DNA from: a virus | Strand: one strand, 5' to 3' | Length of the DNA stretch: 23,205 bases | Virus record (IMG/VR): IMGVR_UViG_3300046517_000635 | Location: 1 to 23,205 of that record | In this document: positions 4,452 to 11,021 of the stretch, piece by piece | Layout: every line of letters begins with the position of its first letter | Numbering within the stretch: position 1 is the stretch's first letter | Program-made: the position numbers and the translations under genes | Notes under the pieces: generated by a model | The model's input: the letters and a program-made list of their open reading frames with translations, nothing else | Database searches by the model: none | Told to the model about the DNA's origin: nothing

Positions 4452-6301
4452 TCCGCTATGGCTCGGTCTGTTCCGGCATCGAGGCGGTCACGGTGGCCTG
4501 GCACGATCTCGGGTTCATTCCCGCCTTCTTCAGCGAGATCGAGCCGGCGGCGCGGGCGGTTCTCGCCCATCGCTGGCCGGGCGTGCCGCTGCACGGCGAT
4601 TTCACCACGATCGGGGGCGACGAATATGGAGCAATTGACCTTCTGGTCGGCGGAACCCCCTGCCAGTCCTTCAGCGTCGCGGGCCTCAGAGGTGGCCTGG
4701 CAGACGACCGTGGCAATCTGGCCCTCGCATATCTTCGGCTTGCTCAACGAAAAAGGCCCAAGTGGCTGGTCTGGGAGAACGTCCCCGGTGTCCTGTCATC
4801 GGACGGAGGACGGGATTTTGGTGCCATACTCGGGGGCATGGTCGAACTCGGCTATGGCGTCGCCTACCGAGTGCTTGACGCTCAACACTTTGGAGTTCCC
4901 CAGCGCCGGCGTCGCGTCTTCGCTGTCGGATATCTTGGAGACTGGCGACGTGCCGCGGCGGTATTATTTGAGCGCCACAGCCTGCAGGGGCATTCTCCGC
5001 CGCGCCGCCAGCCGGGACAAAGAGCTGCCGTCCCAATTGCTGCAGGCTCTGACAGAGGTAGCGGGTACAGGCTCGACGCCGACACCGCCGACAACCTGAT
5101 CGTCCAGGACATCGCCAACTGCCTGACCCGGCGGATGCACAAGGGCATCAACACGACGATGGATGAAGGCCAGACGCTGATCGCCACGTCACTGACCGCG
5201 AGCCGCTCGTCCACCCAATGCCCGAACGAAGACACGACGCTGGTCGCGACGGGGCGCTGTGGTGAAGTGGCGGCGACGCTCCAGGCGGGCGTTGGCGGCA
5301 ATGGTAACGCTGGCAATGGGTCAGAAGCCATCGTGGCCGTCGCCCATTCGCTGCGCGCCGAGGGCTTCGACGCCAGCGAGGACGGCACCGGGCGCGGGAC
5401 GCCGCTGGTGCCGGTGGCTTACCGAGTTCACGCCGAATACAGCACGGCAATGGTGGGCAATGGAGCGGCGAATGTAGCCGATCCAGTCGAGGTCGCCCGC
5501 ACGATCGACTCTTGCGGCGGGTATGCCACGAACCAAGGCGGCAATGTCGTGTTGCAGCCGGTGTCGTTCACCGGCGGCGCGTCGGACATCATCACGCGCG
5601 AGGACATCGCCCAGCCGGTGACCGGCCGAAACGGCGATCCCGGCATGATCGCGTTCAATCTGCGCGGCCGGGAGGGCGGCGCGCAGCCGGAAGCGGACCC
5701 CGACAATCTCGCCGCGATGCGCGCCGCCTCGGGCGGGTCGAGCCGCAGCTACCTCGCGTTCGACACCACCCAGATCACCAGCGCGGAGAATTACAGCAAC
5801 CCGAGGCCCGGTGATCCGTGCCACCCGCTGGCGGCCGGGGCGCATCCGCCGGCGGTGGCGTTCGCCCAGAACAGCCGCGACGAGGTTCGCCTCCACGGCG
5901 GGGACGGCCAGACGGACGGCGCGCTGGCCGCCGAGCCTGGCATGAAGCAGACTTGCTATGTCGCGTTCGACGTCCTCGGTCTGCCGGCCTCCGAGGTCGC
6001 CAGGGAGACCGACGTTCACACCCCGCTGCGTGCCCGCGTTCCCGGTCAGCTGGAGAACAGCACGGTGACGATGGTGATGCCCAGCACCGCTGTGCGCCGT
6101 CTCACCCCGCGCGAATGCGAGCGGCTGCAGGGGTTCCCCGACGACTACACGCTGGTGCCCTACCGCGGCGGGATGATGGCCGACGGGCCGCGCTACAAAT
6201 GCCTCGGCAATTCGATGGCGGTGCCGGTAGTTAGGTGGATCGGCCAGCGCATCCTGATGGTCGAGGCGCTCGGGGCGGCCGAACAGGAGCAGGCTGCATG
6301 A
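4448..6301 (+). CDS. DNA (cytosine-5)-methyltransferase, orphan phage type
   Basis: From ATG 4448 (ATGA overlap with the upstream stop) the product has 617 residues. Motif I is YGSVCSGIEAVTVAW (about 4-18), and motif IV is GGTPCQSF with catalytic Cys72. Motif VI is ENVPG (110-114) and motif VIII is QRRRR (152-156). Late motifs are LTPRECERLQGFPDDY (552-567) and GNSMAVPV (587-594). It would transfer a methyl group from S-adenosylmethionine to C5 of cytosine, probably protecting phage DNA from host restriction. No partner restriction enzyme is nearby. The segment between motifs VIII and IX is about 395 residues, far longer than in typical Dcm enzymes, and contains pseudo-repeats. The segment 4626-5099 also encodes a second protein in the +1 frame. 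Confidence 0.9.
   Translation: MIRYGSVCSGIEAVTVAWHDLGFIPAFFSEIEPAARAVLAHRWPGVPLHGDFTTIGGDEYGAIDLLVGGTPCQSFSVAGLRGGLADDRGNLALAYLRLAQRKRPKWLVWENVPGVLSSDGGRDFGAILGGMVELGYGVAYRVLDAQHFGVPQRRRRVFAVGYLGDWRRAAAVLFERHSLQGHSPPRRQPGQRAAVPIAAGSDRGSGYRLDADTADNLIVQDIANCLTRRMHKGINTTMDEGQTLIATSLTASRSSTQCPNEDTTLVATGRCGEVAATLQAGVGGNGNAGNGSEAIVAVAHSLRAEGFDASEDGTGRGTPLVPVAYRVHAEYSTAMVGNGAANVADPVEVARTIDSCGGYATNQGGNVVLQPVSFTGGASDIITREDIAQPVTGRNGDPGMIAFNLRGREGGAQPEADPDNLAAMRAASGGSSRSYLAFDTTQITSAENYSNPRPGDPCHPLAAGAHPPAVAFAQNSRDEVRLHGGDGQTDGALAAEPGMKQTCYVAFDVLGLPASEVARETDVHTPLRARVPGQLENSTVTMVMPSTAVRRLTPRECERLQGFPDDYTLVPYRGGMMADGPRYKCLGNSMAVPVVRWIGQRILMVEALGAAEQEQAA
4626..5099 (+). CDS. Overprinted protein in +1 frame inside the methyltransferase
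   Basis: ATG 4626 opens a 157-residue frame wholly inside the methyltransferase gene, with GGGGG (4613-4617) eight bases upstream as a possible ribosome site. It begins MEQLTFWSAEPPASPSASRA. It contains PSGWSGRTSPVSC (about 46-58) and ends with SLSDILETGDVPRRYYLSAT and CRGILRRAASRDKELPSQLL. I recall very similar small proteins (MEQLTF start, GRTSPASC, SLSDILETG, GILRRAEKRGKELP) annotated in many unrelated phages beside or over C5-methyltransferase genes, so this frame seems conserved as protein. Composition shifts here toward codons unusual for the rest of the window, as expected if two frames constrain the DNA. The function is unknown; co-production with the methyltransferase suggests a linked role. 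The match is from memory and needs a search. Confidence 0.6.
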   Translation: MEQLTFWSAEPPASPSASRASEVAWQTTVAIWPSHIFGLLNEKGPSGWSGRTSPVSCHRTEDGILVPYSGAWSNSAMASPTECLTLNTLEFPSAGVASSLSDILETGDVPRRYYLSATACRGILRRAASRDKELPSQLLQALTEVAGTGSTPTPPTT

Positions 6302-6624
6302 GCGGCCCCGACGAAATCAATGGCACGCCCCGGATCGCTCGCGATGTGGTTGCCGCAGCCGAGCGGATCGAAGCGGCGTCCGCCGAGACGGTGCCCGCCG
6401 CTACGGTTGAATTTCCCCGGCCCAATACGCGCCGGCAGTTGAGTCCCCGCGAGAGCGCGGTGATCGACTGTCTCGCCGAAGGACTGTCCACCGCCGAGAT
6501 CGCCAAGGAGCTCGGCTGTCAGCCCAAGACGGTCGATGTCCACAAGCACAACGCTTATGCGAAACTGGGCGCGCGCAATGCCGCCCATGCCGTCGCGATC
6601 TGCATGAGGCGGTGGCCGGCATGA
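6298..6624 (+). CDS. LuxR/GerE-type HTH protein
   Basis: The 108-residue protein has an unstructured N-terminal half rich in Ala, Glu and Pro. The C-terminal LuxR-type DNA-binding domain follows (LSPRESAVIDCLAEGLSTAE, then IAKELGCQPKTVDVHKHNAY and AKLGARNAAHAV), about residues 47-102. All four helices of the GerE fold can be placed. There is no receiver or ligand-binding domain. It is chained to the methyltransferase by ATGA at 6298 and to the next gene by ATGA at 6621. It probably regulates phage or host transcription; its target is unknown. Confidence 0.8.
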   Translation: MSGPDEINGTPRIARDVVAAAERIEAASAETVPAATVEFPRPNTRRQLSPRESAVIDCLAEGLSTAEIAKELGCQPKTVDVHKHNAYAKLGARNAAHAVAICMRRWPA

Positions 6625-6800
6625 ACGCGCCCGTGATCATCCTCGCAAGCGCGGCATCGGGCCGGGCCTGCCATGTCGTCCGCACGCCGTTGCGCTGGGT
6701 CAGGCCGATTGCCTGGCTGGGCGATTGCCCGATCACCTTCGAGCATGACCGCCCGAAGCGACGCAGGCGGCAGCCAGGGCAGGGCGAGGCTGCGGCATGA
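6621..6800 (+). CDS. Small hypothetical protein
   Basis: The 59-residue product (MNAPVIILASAASGRACHVV...) has a short hydrophobic N-terminus, a middle segment WVRPIAWLGDCPITFEHD and a very basic tail (RPKRRRRQPGQG). Starts and stops are fixed by ATGA overlaps with both neighbours. An in-frame ATG three codons earlier (6612) exists, but 6621 gives the typical junction. No family is recognised. Confidence 0.6.
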   Translation: MNAPVIILASAASGRACHVVRTPLRWVRPIAWLGDCPITFEHDRPKRRRRQPGQGEAAA

Positions 6801-7375
6801 CGTCTGCATGGCCCTTCGGCGATCTTCGCATGTTCGGCTATGGCGCGATCATCGCCGATCCGCCTTGGTATTTTCGCAACTATTCGAAAGCCGGCGAGGA
6901 GAAGAATCCGGTCGCGCATTACGCCTGCATGGCGCCCAATTCGATTGCCGCACTGCCGGTCAGCCAGCTTGCCGCGCCGGACTGCGCTCTTGTCATGTGG
7001 GCGACCGCGCCGATGCTGCCGGACGCGATAGCGTTGATGGCGGCTTGGGGCTTCACGTTCAAGTCCGCTGGCGCCTGGGCAAAGCAATCGACGACCGGCG
7101 AAAAATGGGCATTCGGTACCGGCTACTGCTTTCGCTCGGCCGCCGAGTTCTACCTGCTCGGCACGCTCGGCAAGCCCAAGGTGTTGTCGCGTTCGGTTCG
7201 CAACCTGATTGTTGCGGCGACACGCGAGCATAGCCGCAAGCCGGACGATCTGCACCGCGACGTGGAATCGCTCTACGCCGGACCATATGCAGAATTGTTC
7301 GGGCGCGAGCAGCGTGCGGGCTGGGACGTCTGGGGCAACGAGGTCGGCAAGTTCGACCCGGCGGTGGCGGCATGA
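6797..7375 (+). CDS. MT-A70 family adenine N6-methyltransferase
   Basis: The protein is 192 residues. The catalytic DPPW motif is at residues 21-24 (AIIADPPWYFRNYS). The following blocks are typical of phage MT-A70 enzymes: CALVMWATAPMLPDAIALMA, the segment FKSAGAWAKQSTTGEKWAFG, and EHSRKPDDLHRDVESLYAGP near the end. It would methylate adenine N6 in DNA using S-adenosylmethionine. Together with the C5 enzyme upstream it gives the phage two base modifications, most likely for evading host restriction. Length fits phage members of the family. Overlaps of ATGA link both ends to neighbours. Confidence 0.88.
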   Translation: MTSAWPFGDLRMFGYGAIIADPPWYFRNYSKAGEEKNPVAHYACMAPNSIAALPVSQLAAPDCALVMWATAPMLPDAIALMAAWGFTFKSAGAWAKQSTTGEKWAFGTGYCFRSAAEFYLLGTLGKPKVLSRSVRNLIVAATREHSRKPDDLHRDVESLYAGPYAELFGREQRAGWDVWGNEVGKFDPAVAA

Positions 7376-7635
7376 CCGCGCTGGCCATCATCCTCGTCCT
7401 CCCCATGCTCGCGCTGGCGGCGGGCTGGCTGATCGGCACGGTGCTGGCGAACTGGCACCGCGGGCGCTGCCACCGGCTCGAGGCCGAGCGCGACTTCTGG
7501 AAAGGCGAGGCGCTCGGCGCCATGCGCGACGAGCAGGAGGCGCTGGGCCTGGCGCAATACTGGCGTGATGAAAGCTGCGAGCAGGCCGAGATCATCATCC
7601 GGCTGGCGGCGAAGATGCGGGAGCGGGGGCGATGA
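7372..7635 (+). CDS. Membrane-anchored coiled-coil protein
   Basis: The 87-residue protein has one N-terminal hydrophobic helix (LAIILVLPMLALAAGWLIGT) followed by a charged helical region (HRLEAERDFWKGEALGAMRD, then EQEALGLAQYW). It resembles the topology of Rz-like spanins only superficially. It lies in the early region and has no partner Rz1, so that role is unlikely. Function is unknown. ATGA overlaps join it to the methyltransferase and the nuclease. Confidence 0.65.
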   Translation: MTALAIILVLPMLALAAGWLIGTVLANWHRGRCHRLEAERDFWKGEALGAMRDEQEALGLAQYWRDESCEQAEIIIRLAAKMRERGR

Positions 7636-8045
7636 GGCGGCCACGTCTCACCGCGGCGGACAGGTCGTATCACTATGACTTGCCGAGCGTCGCCGACGAG
7701 GGCGCGTCCGAAATAGCGATCCAGAAGTCATGCCGCGACCGGGTTGCGCGCCAGTTCCCCGGCTGTGTCGTCGTCGCGGTGCCGAACGCCGGCAAGCGCA
7801 GCCGCTGGGCCGCCGGCCGGGTCCGGGCGGAGGGTTTGTCCAAAGGTTTTCCCGACATGATGGTCCTCGCGCCGGGCAGGATCGCGTTCGTCGAGGTCAA
7901 GGCGAAGGGCGCGCTGGACGCCGAGCAGCATGACTGGCTCGAGGCGCTGCACGGCTGGGGTCATCCCTGCGGCGTCTTTCGCAGCCAGGATTCGCTTGCC
8001 GCCAAGCTCACCGAATGGGGCTTTCCCCGGGCAGGGACGCCATGA
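7632..8045 (+). CDS. VRR-NUC domain nuclease
   Basis: The 137-residue protein is a stand-alone VRR-NUC domain of the PD-(D/E)xK superfamily. After an N-terminal helix (SEIAIQKSCRDRVARQFPGC) comes VVVAVPNAGKRS, then GLSKGFPDMMVLAPGRIAFV and EVKAKGALDAEQHDWLEALH. The residues D (in GFPDM), E and K (in VEVKAK) match the catalytic triad. Such phage enzymes are thought to cleave branched DNA or Holliday junctions, which fits the adjacent replication genes. It is unlikely to be a restriction partner of the methyltransferases, since the family is structure-specific. Confidence 0.88.
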   Translation: MRRPRLTAADRSYHYDLPSVADEGASEIAIQKSCRDRVARQFPGCVVVAVPNAGKRSRWAAGRVRAEGLSKGFPDMMVLAPGRIAFVEVKAKGALDAEQHDWLEALHGWGHPCGVFRSQDSLAAKLTEWGFPRAGTP

Positions 8046-8251
8046 ACGCGATGAACGCGCGCCCGATCGGTGAGCTCGTCCGCGAGGTCGTCGAGCACGC
8101 CGCGGCGATGATGGACTTCCAGGCGATGCTCAACGCCTGCGACACGGCGGACGAGCGCAAGATATTGATCATGGATGCCCGCGAGCGCGGGATGATTACC
8201 GACAGCGATGCCGAGCTTCTCATCCAGGCTTACGGGCTGGAGACGGCGTAA
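8042..8251 (+). CDS. Small acidic helical protein
   Basis: The 69-residue protein is predicted fully helical (GELVREVVEHAAAMMDFQAM, ending DSDAELLIQAYGLETA). The start ATG overlaps the nuclease stop (ATGA). The stop overlaps the next start by one base (TAATG at 8251), so it is translationally coupled to the DUF1376 replication gene. No family is recognised; a helicase-loader or adaptor role is conceivable from position only. Confidence 0.6.
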   Translation: MNAMNARPIGELVREVVEHAAAMMDFQAMLNACDTADERKILIMDARERGMITDSDAELLIQAYGLETA

Positions 8252-8943
8252 TGGCAGAGTTCCCCGCGTTTCCCCTTTGGACCGATGCCTACCTGGCCGA
8301 CACCACCCACCTGACGACGTTCGAGCATGGGGCCTATCTGCTGCTCCTCATGGTGTCGTGGCGATCGCGCGGATGCTGCCTGCCGGACGATGACGCGCTC
8401 CTGGCCAGATACGCAAAAACAACGCCCGACAAATGGCGGAAACTACGCCCGGTTTTAGCTAAATTCTTCGCGATCAAAGACGGCGCATGGCATCAGGCCA
8501 GGCTGCAAGATGAATTCCAGCTTTGTCAAAGCCGGAAGATCCAGCAGATCAAAGCCGGTAATGCCAGCGCACAAGCTAAGGCATTGAAAAGGCTAAATCG
8601 ATCGTCAACGTCCGTTGATGATCCGTTGCAACGAAACGTCAACGAAGCTGCAACCCCCACTCCCACTATTCTGTTAGATAAAGAATCTAACAGCCCGAAC
8701 GGTCATTTTCCCGATGCCGAGAAGGTCATGTTTGACGCCGGCATTGACCTGCTGACCCACGCCGGAAAAACAGAAACCGCGGCCCGCTCGATCATCGGCA
8801 AATGGAAAAAGGAACAGGGGGTCCCGGAGGTCATCGCGATGCTCGGCTCGGCGCAGCGGGCAGGCGCGATCGACCCGGTGTCCTACATCCAGGCCGGGTT
8901 CCGCCGAAAGGCCAGCGATGACGAATGGCAATCGCCATGCTGA
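8251..8943 (+). CDS. DUF1376 (YdaU-like) replication initiation protein
   Basis: The 230-residue protein begins with the standard DUF1376 block: FPLWTDAYLADTTHLTTFEH, then GAYLLLLMVSWRSRGCCLPD, and later WRKLRPVLAKFFAIKDGAWH (to about residue 90). Family members are found in lambdoid replication modules in the place of gene O. The middle (residues about 95-150) is low-complexity and unusually AT-rich for this genome. The C-terminal part (VIAMLGSAQRAGAIDPVSYI) looks like the C-terminal domain of phage replication proteins. Repeats inside the gene at 8474-8693 suggest it also carries the origin, as lambda O does. The next two genes encode zinc-finger and helicase parts. Confidence 0.8.
   Translation: MAEFPAFPLWTDAYLADTTHLTTFEHGAYLLLLMVSWRSRGCCLPDDDALLARYAKTTPDKWRKLRPVLAKFFAIKDGAWHQARLQDEFQLCQSRKIQQIKAGNASAQAKALKRLNRSSTSVDDPLQRNVNEAATPTPTILLDKESNSPNGHFPDAEKVMFDAGIDLLTHAGKTETAARSIIGKWKKEQGVPEVIAMLGSAQRAGAIDPVSYIQAGFRRKASDDEWQSPC
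8474..8693. repeat. Iteron-like repeats and hairpin: candidate replication origin
   Basis: Three 10-bp direct repeats lie at 8474 (TCAAAGACGG), 8526 and 8549 (both TCAAAGCCGG). A second cluster at 8603-8644 has CGTCAACG twice (8603-8610 and 8637-8644), and TCAACG/CGTTGA forms a 2-base-loop inverted repeat (8605-8618). At 8671-8693 the arms CTGTTAGAT and ATCTAACAG form a perfect 9-bp hairpin with a 5-base loop. The segment is clearly richer in A and T than its surroundings. All lie inside the replication-protein gene, as in lambda ori. Origin function is an inference. Confidence 0.45.
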
Positions 8944-9449
8944 CCGGCTGGCGACCAGACCGGGCCGGCAAGCAACTCTGCCCGGCATGTTCCGACCAGC
9001 GGCGCAACAAGCGCGACCGCTGCATGAGCGTCACGGCGCTCGACCCGGGTTTTGTCTTCAACTGCCATAATTGCGGCTTCAAGGGGATTACTGACGATGC
9101 ACGAGCGACACAGGGCATGGATCGAGGCCAGAGGGATCAATCCAGAGCTCGCCGAGAAGCTTGGGCTGGTGACGACGCACGACGGCGACGGCTACTGGCT
9201 GACCGTGCCGTATCTGGAGCGCGGGGAAGTCATCAACCACAAGTACCGGCTGACCAGCGAGAAGCTGCACCGGATGGACACGGGCGCACCGCTCGGCCTG
9301 TGGAACGCGGACTGCCTCGACCATCCGGAGGTATTGGCGGGCGCGCCAGTCGTCATCACGGAGGGGGAATGGGACGCGCTGGCGGCGATGACGGCGGGCC
9401 TGCGCCATGTCGTGTCAGTCCCCAACGGCGCCCCATGCCAGCAGACTGA
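8925..9449 (+). CDS. Zinc-finger module of the primase, in a separate frame
   Basis: From ATG 8925 (or 8937) the first 50 residues form a primase-type zinc ribbon: LTGWRPDRAGKQLCPACSDQ, then RRNKRDRCMSVTALDPG and FNCHNCGFKG. The CPAC and CHNC pairs are the expected four cysteines. Beyond residue about 55 the frame continues to 9449 but reads like a shadow of the primase-helicase gene, Arg/Gly-rich with no domain. The true protein therefore either ends in this unconstrained tail, or ribosomes shift +1 near 9081-9100 into the downstream frame, or one extra base separates two parts of a once-continuous gene. It overlaps the end of the DUF1376 gene by 19 bases. Confidence 0.55.
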   Translation: MAIAMLTGWRPDRAGKQLCPACSDQRRNKRDRCMSVTALDPGFVFNCHNCGFKGITDDARATQGMDRGQRDQSRARREAWAGDDARRRRLLADRAVSGARGSHQPQVPADQREAAPDGHGRTARPVERGLPRPSGGIGGRASRHHGGGMGRAGGDDGGPAPCRVSPQRRPMPAD

Positions 9450-10515
9450 CGAGCCGGAAAAGGCCAAGCGCTACGAGTTCGTCTACCGGCACATCGCCGC
9501 GCTCGATCGCGTGCAGACCTTCGTCCTGGCGACAGACGGCGATCAGCCCGGCCGAAACCTCGCCGCCGACCTCGTCGCGCTGCTCGGCGCCGACCGCTGC
9601 CGCTTCGTCAGATATCCCGAGGGCTGCAAGGACCTGAACGAGGTCGCCCTGGCCCATGGCCATGCCGCAGTCGTCGAGATCGTCAACGGCGCAAAACCCT
9701 ATCCGGTCAAGGGGCTGTACCGGATCGACGACTTCCCCGAAGGCGCGGAGAAGACCAGCTGGTCAACCGGCCTCAAGATGCTCGACGGACATCTCCGCAT
9801 CGTCCCCGGCACCCTCACCGTGTTCACCGGCTATGCCAACATCGGCAAGTCAACCATCCTCAGCTCGATCGTCGCCGCCCAGATCGAAAACAACGTGCCC
9901 GTCTGCATGGGGTCGTTCGAGACCGACGTTGACATCCTCCGCAACAGCCTACGCCAGGCCATCATGCGTTGCCCGATGAACGAGGTCCGCCGCATTGGCC
10001 CCGGCGCCGCTGACGCGCTGATCGAGGACAACCTCACGCTGATCTACCAGGCGGTCGACGAGGACGACGAGATGGACCTGGAATGGTTCATCGAGCGATG
10101 CCGGGTCGCGGTCCTGCAGCACGGCGCCAAGCTGATCGTCCTCGACCCATGGAACGAACTCGAGCACAAGCGTCGCCGCGACGAGACCGAGACCGAATAT
10201 ACCAACCGCGCGCTCCGCCTGTTCCGACGTTTCGCCGAGCGTTATCAGGTCGCCTTCTGGGTCGTGGCGCATCCGGCCAAGCCGGAAAAGGGCTTCACCG
10301 GGGTCCCAAAACTCTACCAGATCTCAGGTTCCGCGGCATGGGCGAACAAGCCGCATTACGGCCTGACCTATCACCGCAAGGACCCATCGGCGAACGAAGG
10401 CCAGCTGCACGTAACCAAGGTCCGCCAGGGCCTGCCAGGCCAGAAAACCGACCAGCACGGCATATCCGTCGCGCTCGATTATCTGACCTGGCAATTCGTC
10501 GAGATTCCAGCCTGA
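9097..10515 (+). CDS. TOPRIM primase / RecA-fold replicative helicase
   Basis: From ATG 9097 the protein has 472 residues and resembles T7 gp4 and Twinkle. The TOPRIM core has TEGEWDALA (EGEWD 89-93) and ATDGDQPG (D147, D149). The helicase domain has Walker A GYANIGKST (245-253), then SFETDVDILRNSLRQ, Walker B LIVLDPWNELE (D350), and a WVVAHPAKP block. AAGGGG (9081-9086) precedes the ATG by ten bases. A longer reading from TTG 9052 is open but less likely. No zinc finger is in this frame; it lies in the preceding frame (8925), recalling the short T7 gp4B form. It unwinds the phage fork and may prime synthesis. Confidence 0.88.
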   Translation: MHERHRAWIEARGINPELAEKLGLVTTHDGDGYWLTVPYLERGEVINHKYRLTSEKLHRMDTGAPLGLWNADCLDHPEVLAGAPVVITEGEWDALAAMTAGLRHVVSVPNGAPCQQTDEPEKAKRYEFVYRHIAALDRVQTFVLATDGDQPGRNLAADLVALLGADRCRFVRYPEGCKDLNEVALAHGHAAVVEIVNGAKPYPVKGLYRIDDFPEGAEKTSWSTGLKMLDGHLRIVPGTLTVFTGYANIGKSTILSSIVAAQIENNVPVCMGSFETDVDILRNSLRQAIMRCPMNEVRRIGPGAADALIEDNLTLIYQAVDEDDEMDLEWFIERCRVAVLQHGAKLIVLDPWNELEHKRRRDETETEYTNRALRLFRRFAERYQVAFWVVAHPAKPEKGFTGVPKLYQISGSAAWANKPHYGLTYHRKDPSANEGQLHVTKVRQGLPGQKTDQHGISVALDYLTWQFVEIPA

Positions 10516-10537
10516 TAACTACGGCAGGAGAGACCCC

Positions 10538-10726
10538 ATGACCATCGGCCGGCCACCCCTCCAGATGACCAGGCGCCGCCTCGACGTCCTCCACGAATAC
10601 ACCCAGGCCATCGAAGCCGGCGAACGCATCTCCCTCGCCGAGCTCGCCAGGCGCTGCGGCATCTCCGACTACAACTCCGCCCGCCGCATCCTCAACGACC
10701 TCAAGCGCATGGGACGGATCGGCTGA
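10538..10726 (+). CDS. Small winged-HTH protein
   Basis: The 62-residue protein is a compact DNA-binding domain. A helix (RRRLDVLHEYTQAIEAGERI) is followed by the HTH (SLAELARRCGISDYNSARRI) and a closing helix NDLKRMGRIG. CAGGAG lies eight bases before the ATG. It is the first gene after the helicase, separated from it by 22 bases, and precedes an AT-rich promoter-like gap. It may regulate middle or late transcription; the target is unknown. Confidence 0.7.
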   Translation: MTIGRPPLQMTRRRLDVLHEYTQAIEAGERISLAELARRCGISDYNSARRILNDLKRMGRIG

Positions 10727-10757
10727 AATTTATTTTCGCCCAGCCGCAAAATAGTTC

Positions 10758-10786
10758 TTGACCCATGCGGCCCAATGGGCCTATTG
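10758..10786 (+). promoter_or_regulatory. Candidate promoter with internal palindrome
   Basis: An AT-rich island (10726-10757) ends in TTGACC (10758-10763), then 17 bases, then CTATTG (10781-10786), a weak -10. The spacer holds the inverted repeat GGCCC-AAT-GGGCC (10769-10781), which could be an operator. The next genes start at 10836 and 11022. The weak -10 keeps confidence low. Confidence 0.35.
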
Positions 10787-10835
10787 CTTGGACATCGACC
10801 ACGGGCAGACGCCCACCGGAAGCGGGAGAACTCAA

Positions 10836-10982
10836 ATGACCGTCACGCAGAAAATCAGCCAGCTTATCATGAACGAAATTGCCAACGGCATGGACCCGGT
10901 CGAGGCGTTCCGCCTGGTCGCCGGCACCGAGATTGTCGACCAGATGATCAGCGACCTCTACGACGAACTCCGCGCCGCCTAA
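10836..10982 (+). CDS. Small acidic hypothetical protein (48 aa)
   Basis: The product starts MTVTQKISQLIMNEIANGMD and ends QMISDLYDELRAA; it is predicted helical. GGGAG lies ten bases before the ATG at 10836. The frame is open upstream from 10758, but that region is the promoter-like gap with no ribosome site. No family is recognised. It begins a run of tiny genes between replication and packaging. Confidence 0.6.
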   Translation: MTVTQKISQLIMNEIANGMDPVEAFRLVAGTEIVDQMISDLYDELRAA

Positions 10983-11021
10983 CCAACGGGCCTCCGCCCA
11001 CCTGACAAGGGAGAATGTGAC

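Noticed and set aside
6401-7255. 284-codon minus-strand open frame
   Set aside because: Overlaps the LuxR-type and MT-A70 genes, both of which show clear motifs on the plus strand.
7632-8045. Restriction-modification system formed by the VRR-NUC gene and the methyltransferases
   Set aside because: VRR-NUC proteins act on DNA structures, no specificity domain is visible, and the genes sit in a replication operon.
9052-9096. TTG start for the primase-helicase
   Set aside because: It overlaps the zinc-finger cysteines in the other frame and has no ribosome site; ATG 9097 has AAGGGG at a good distance.
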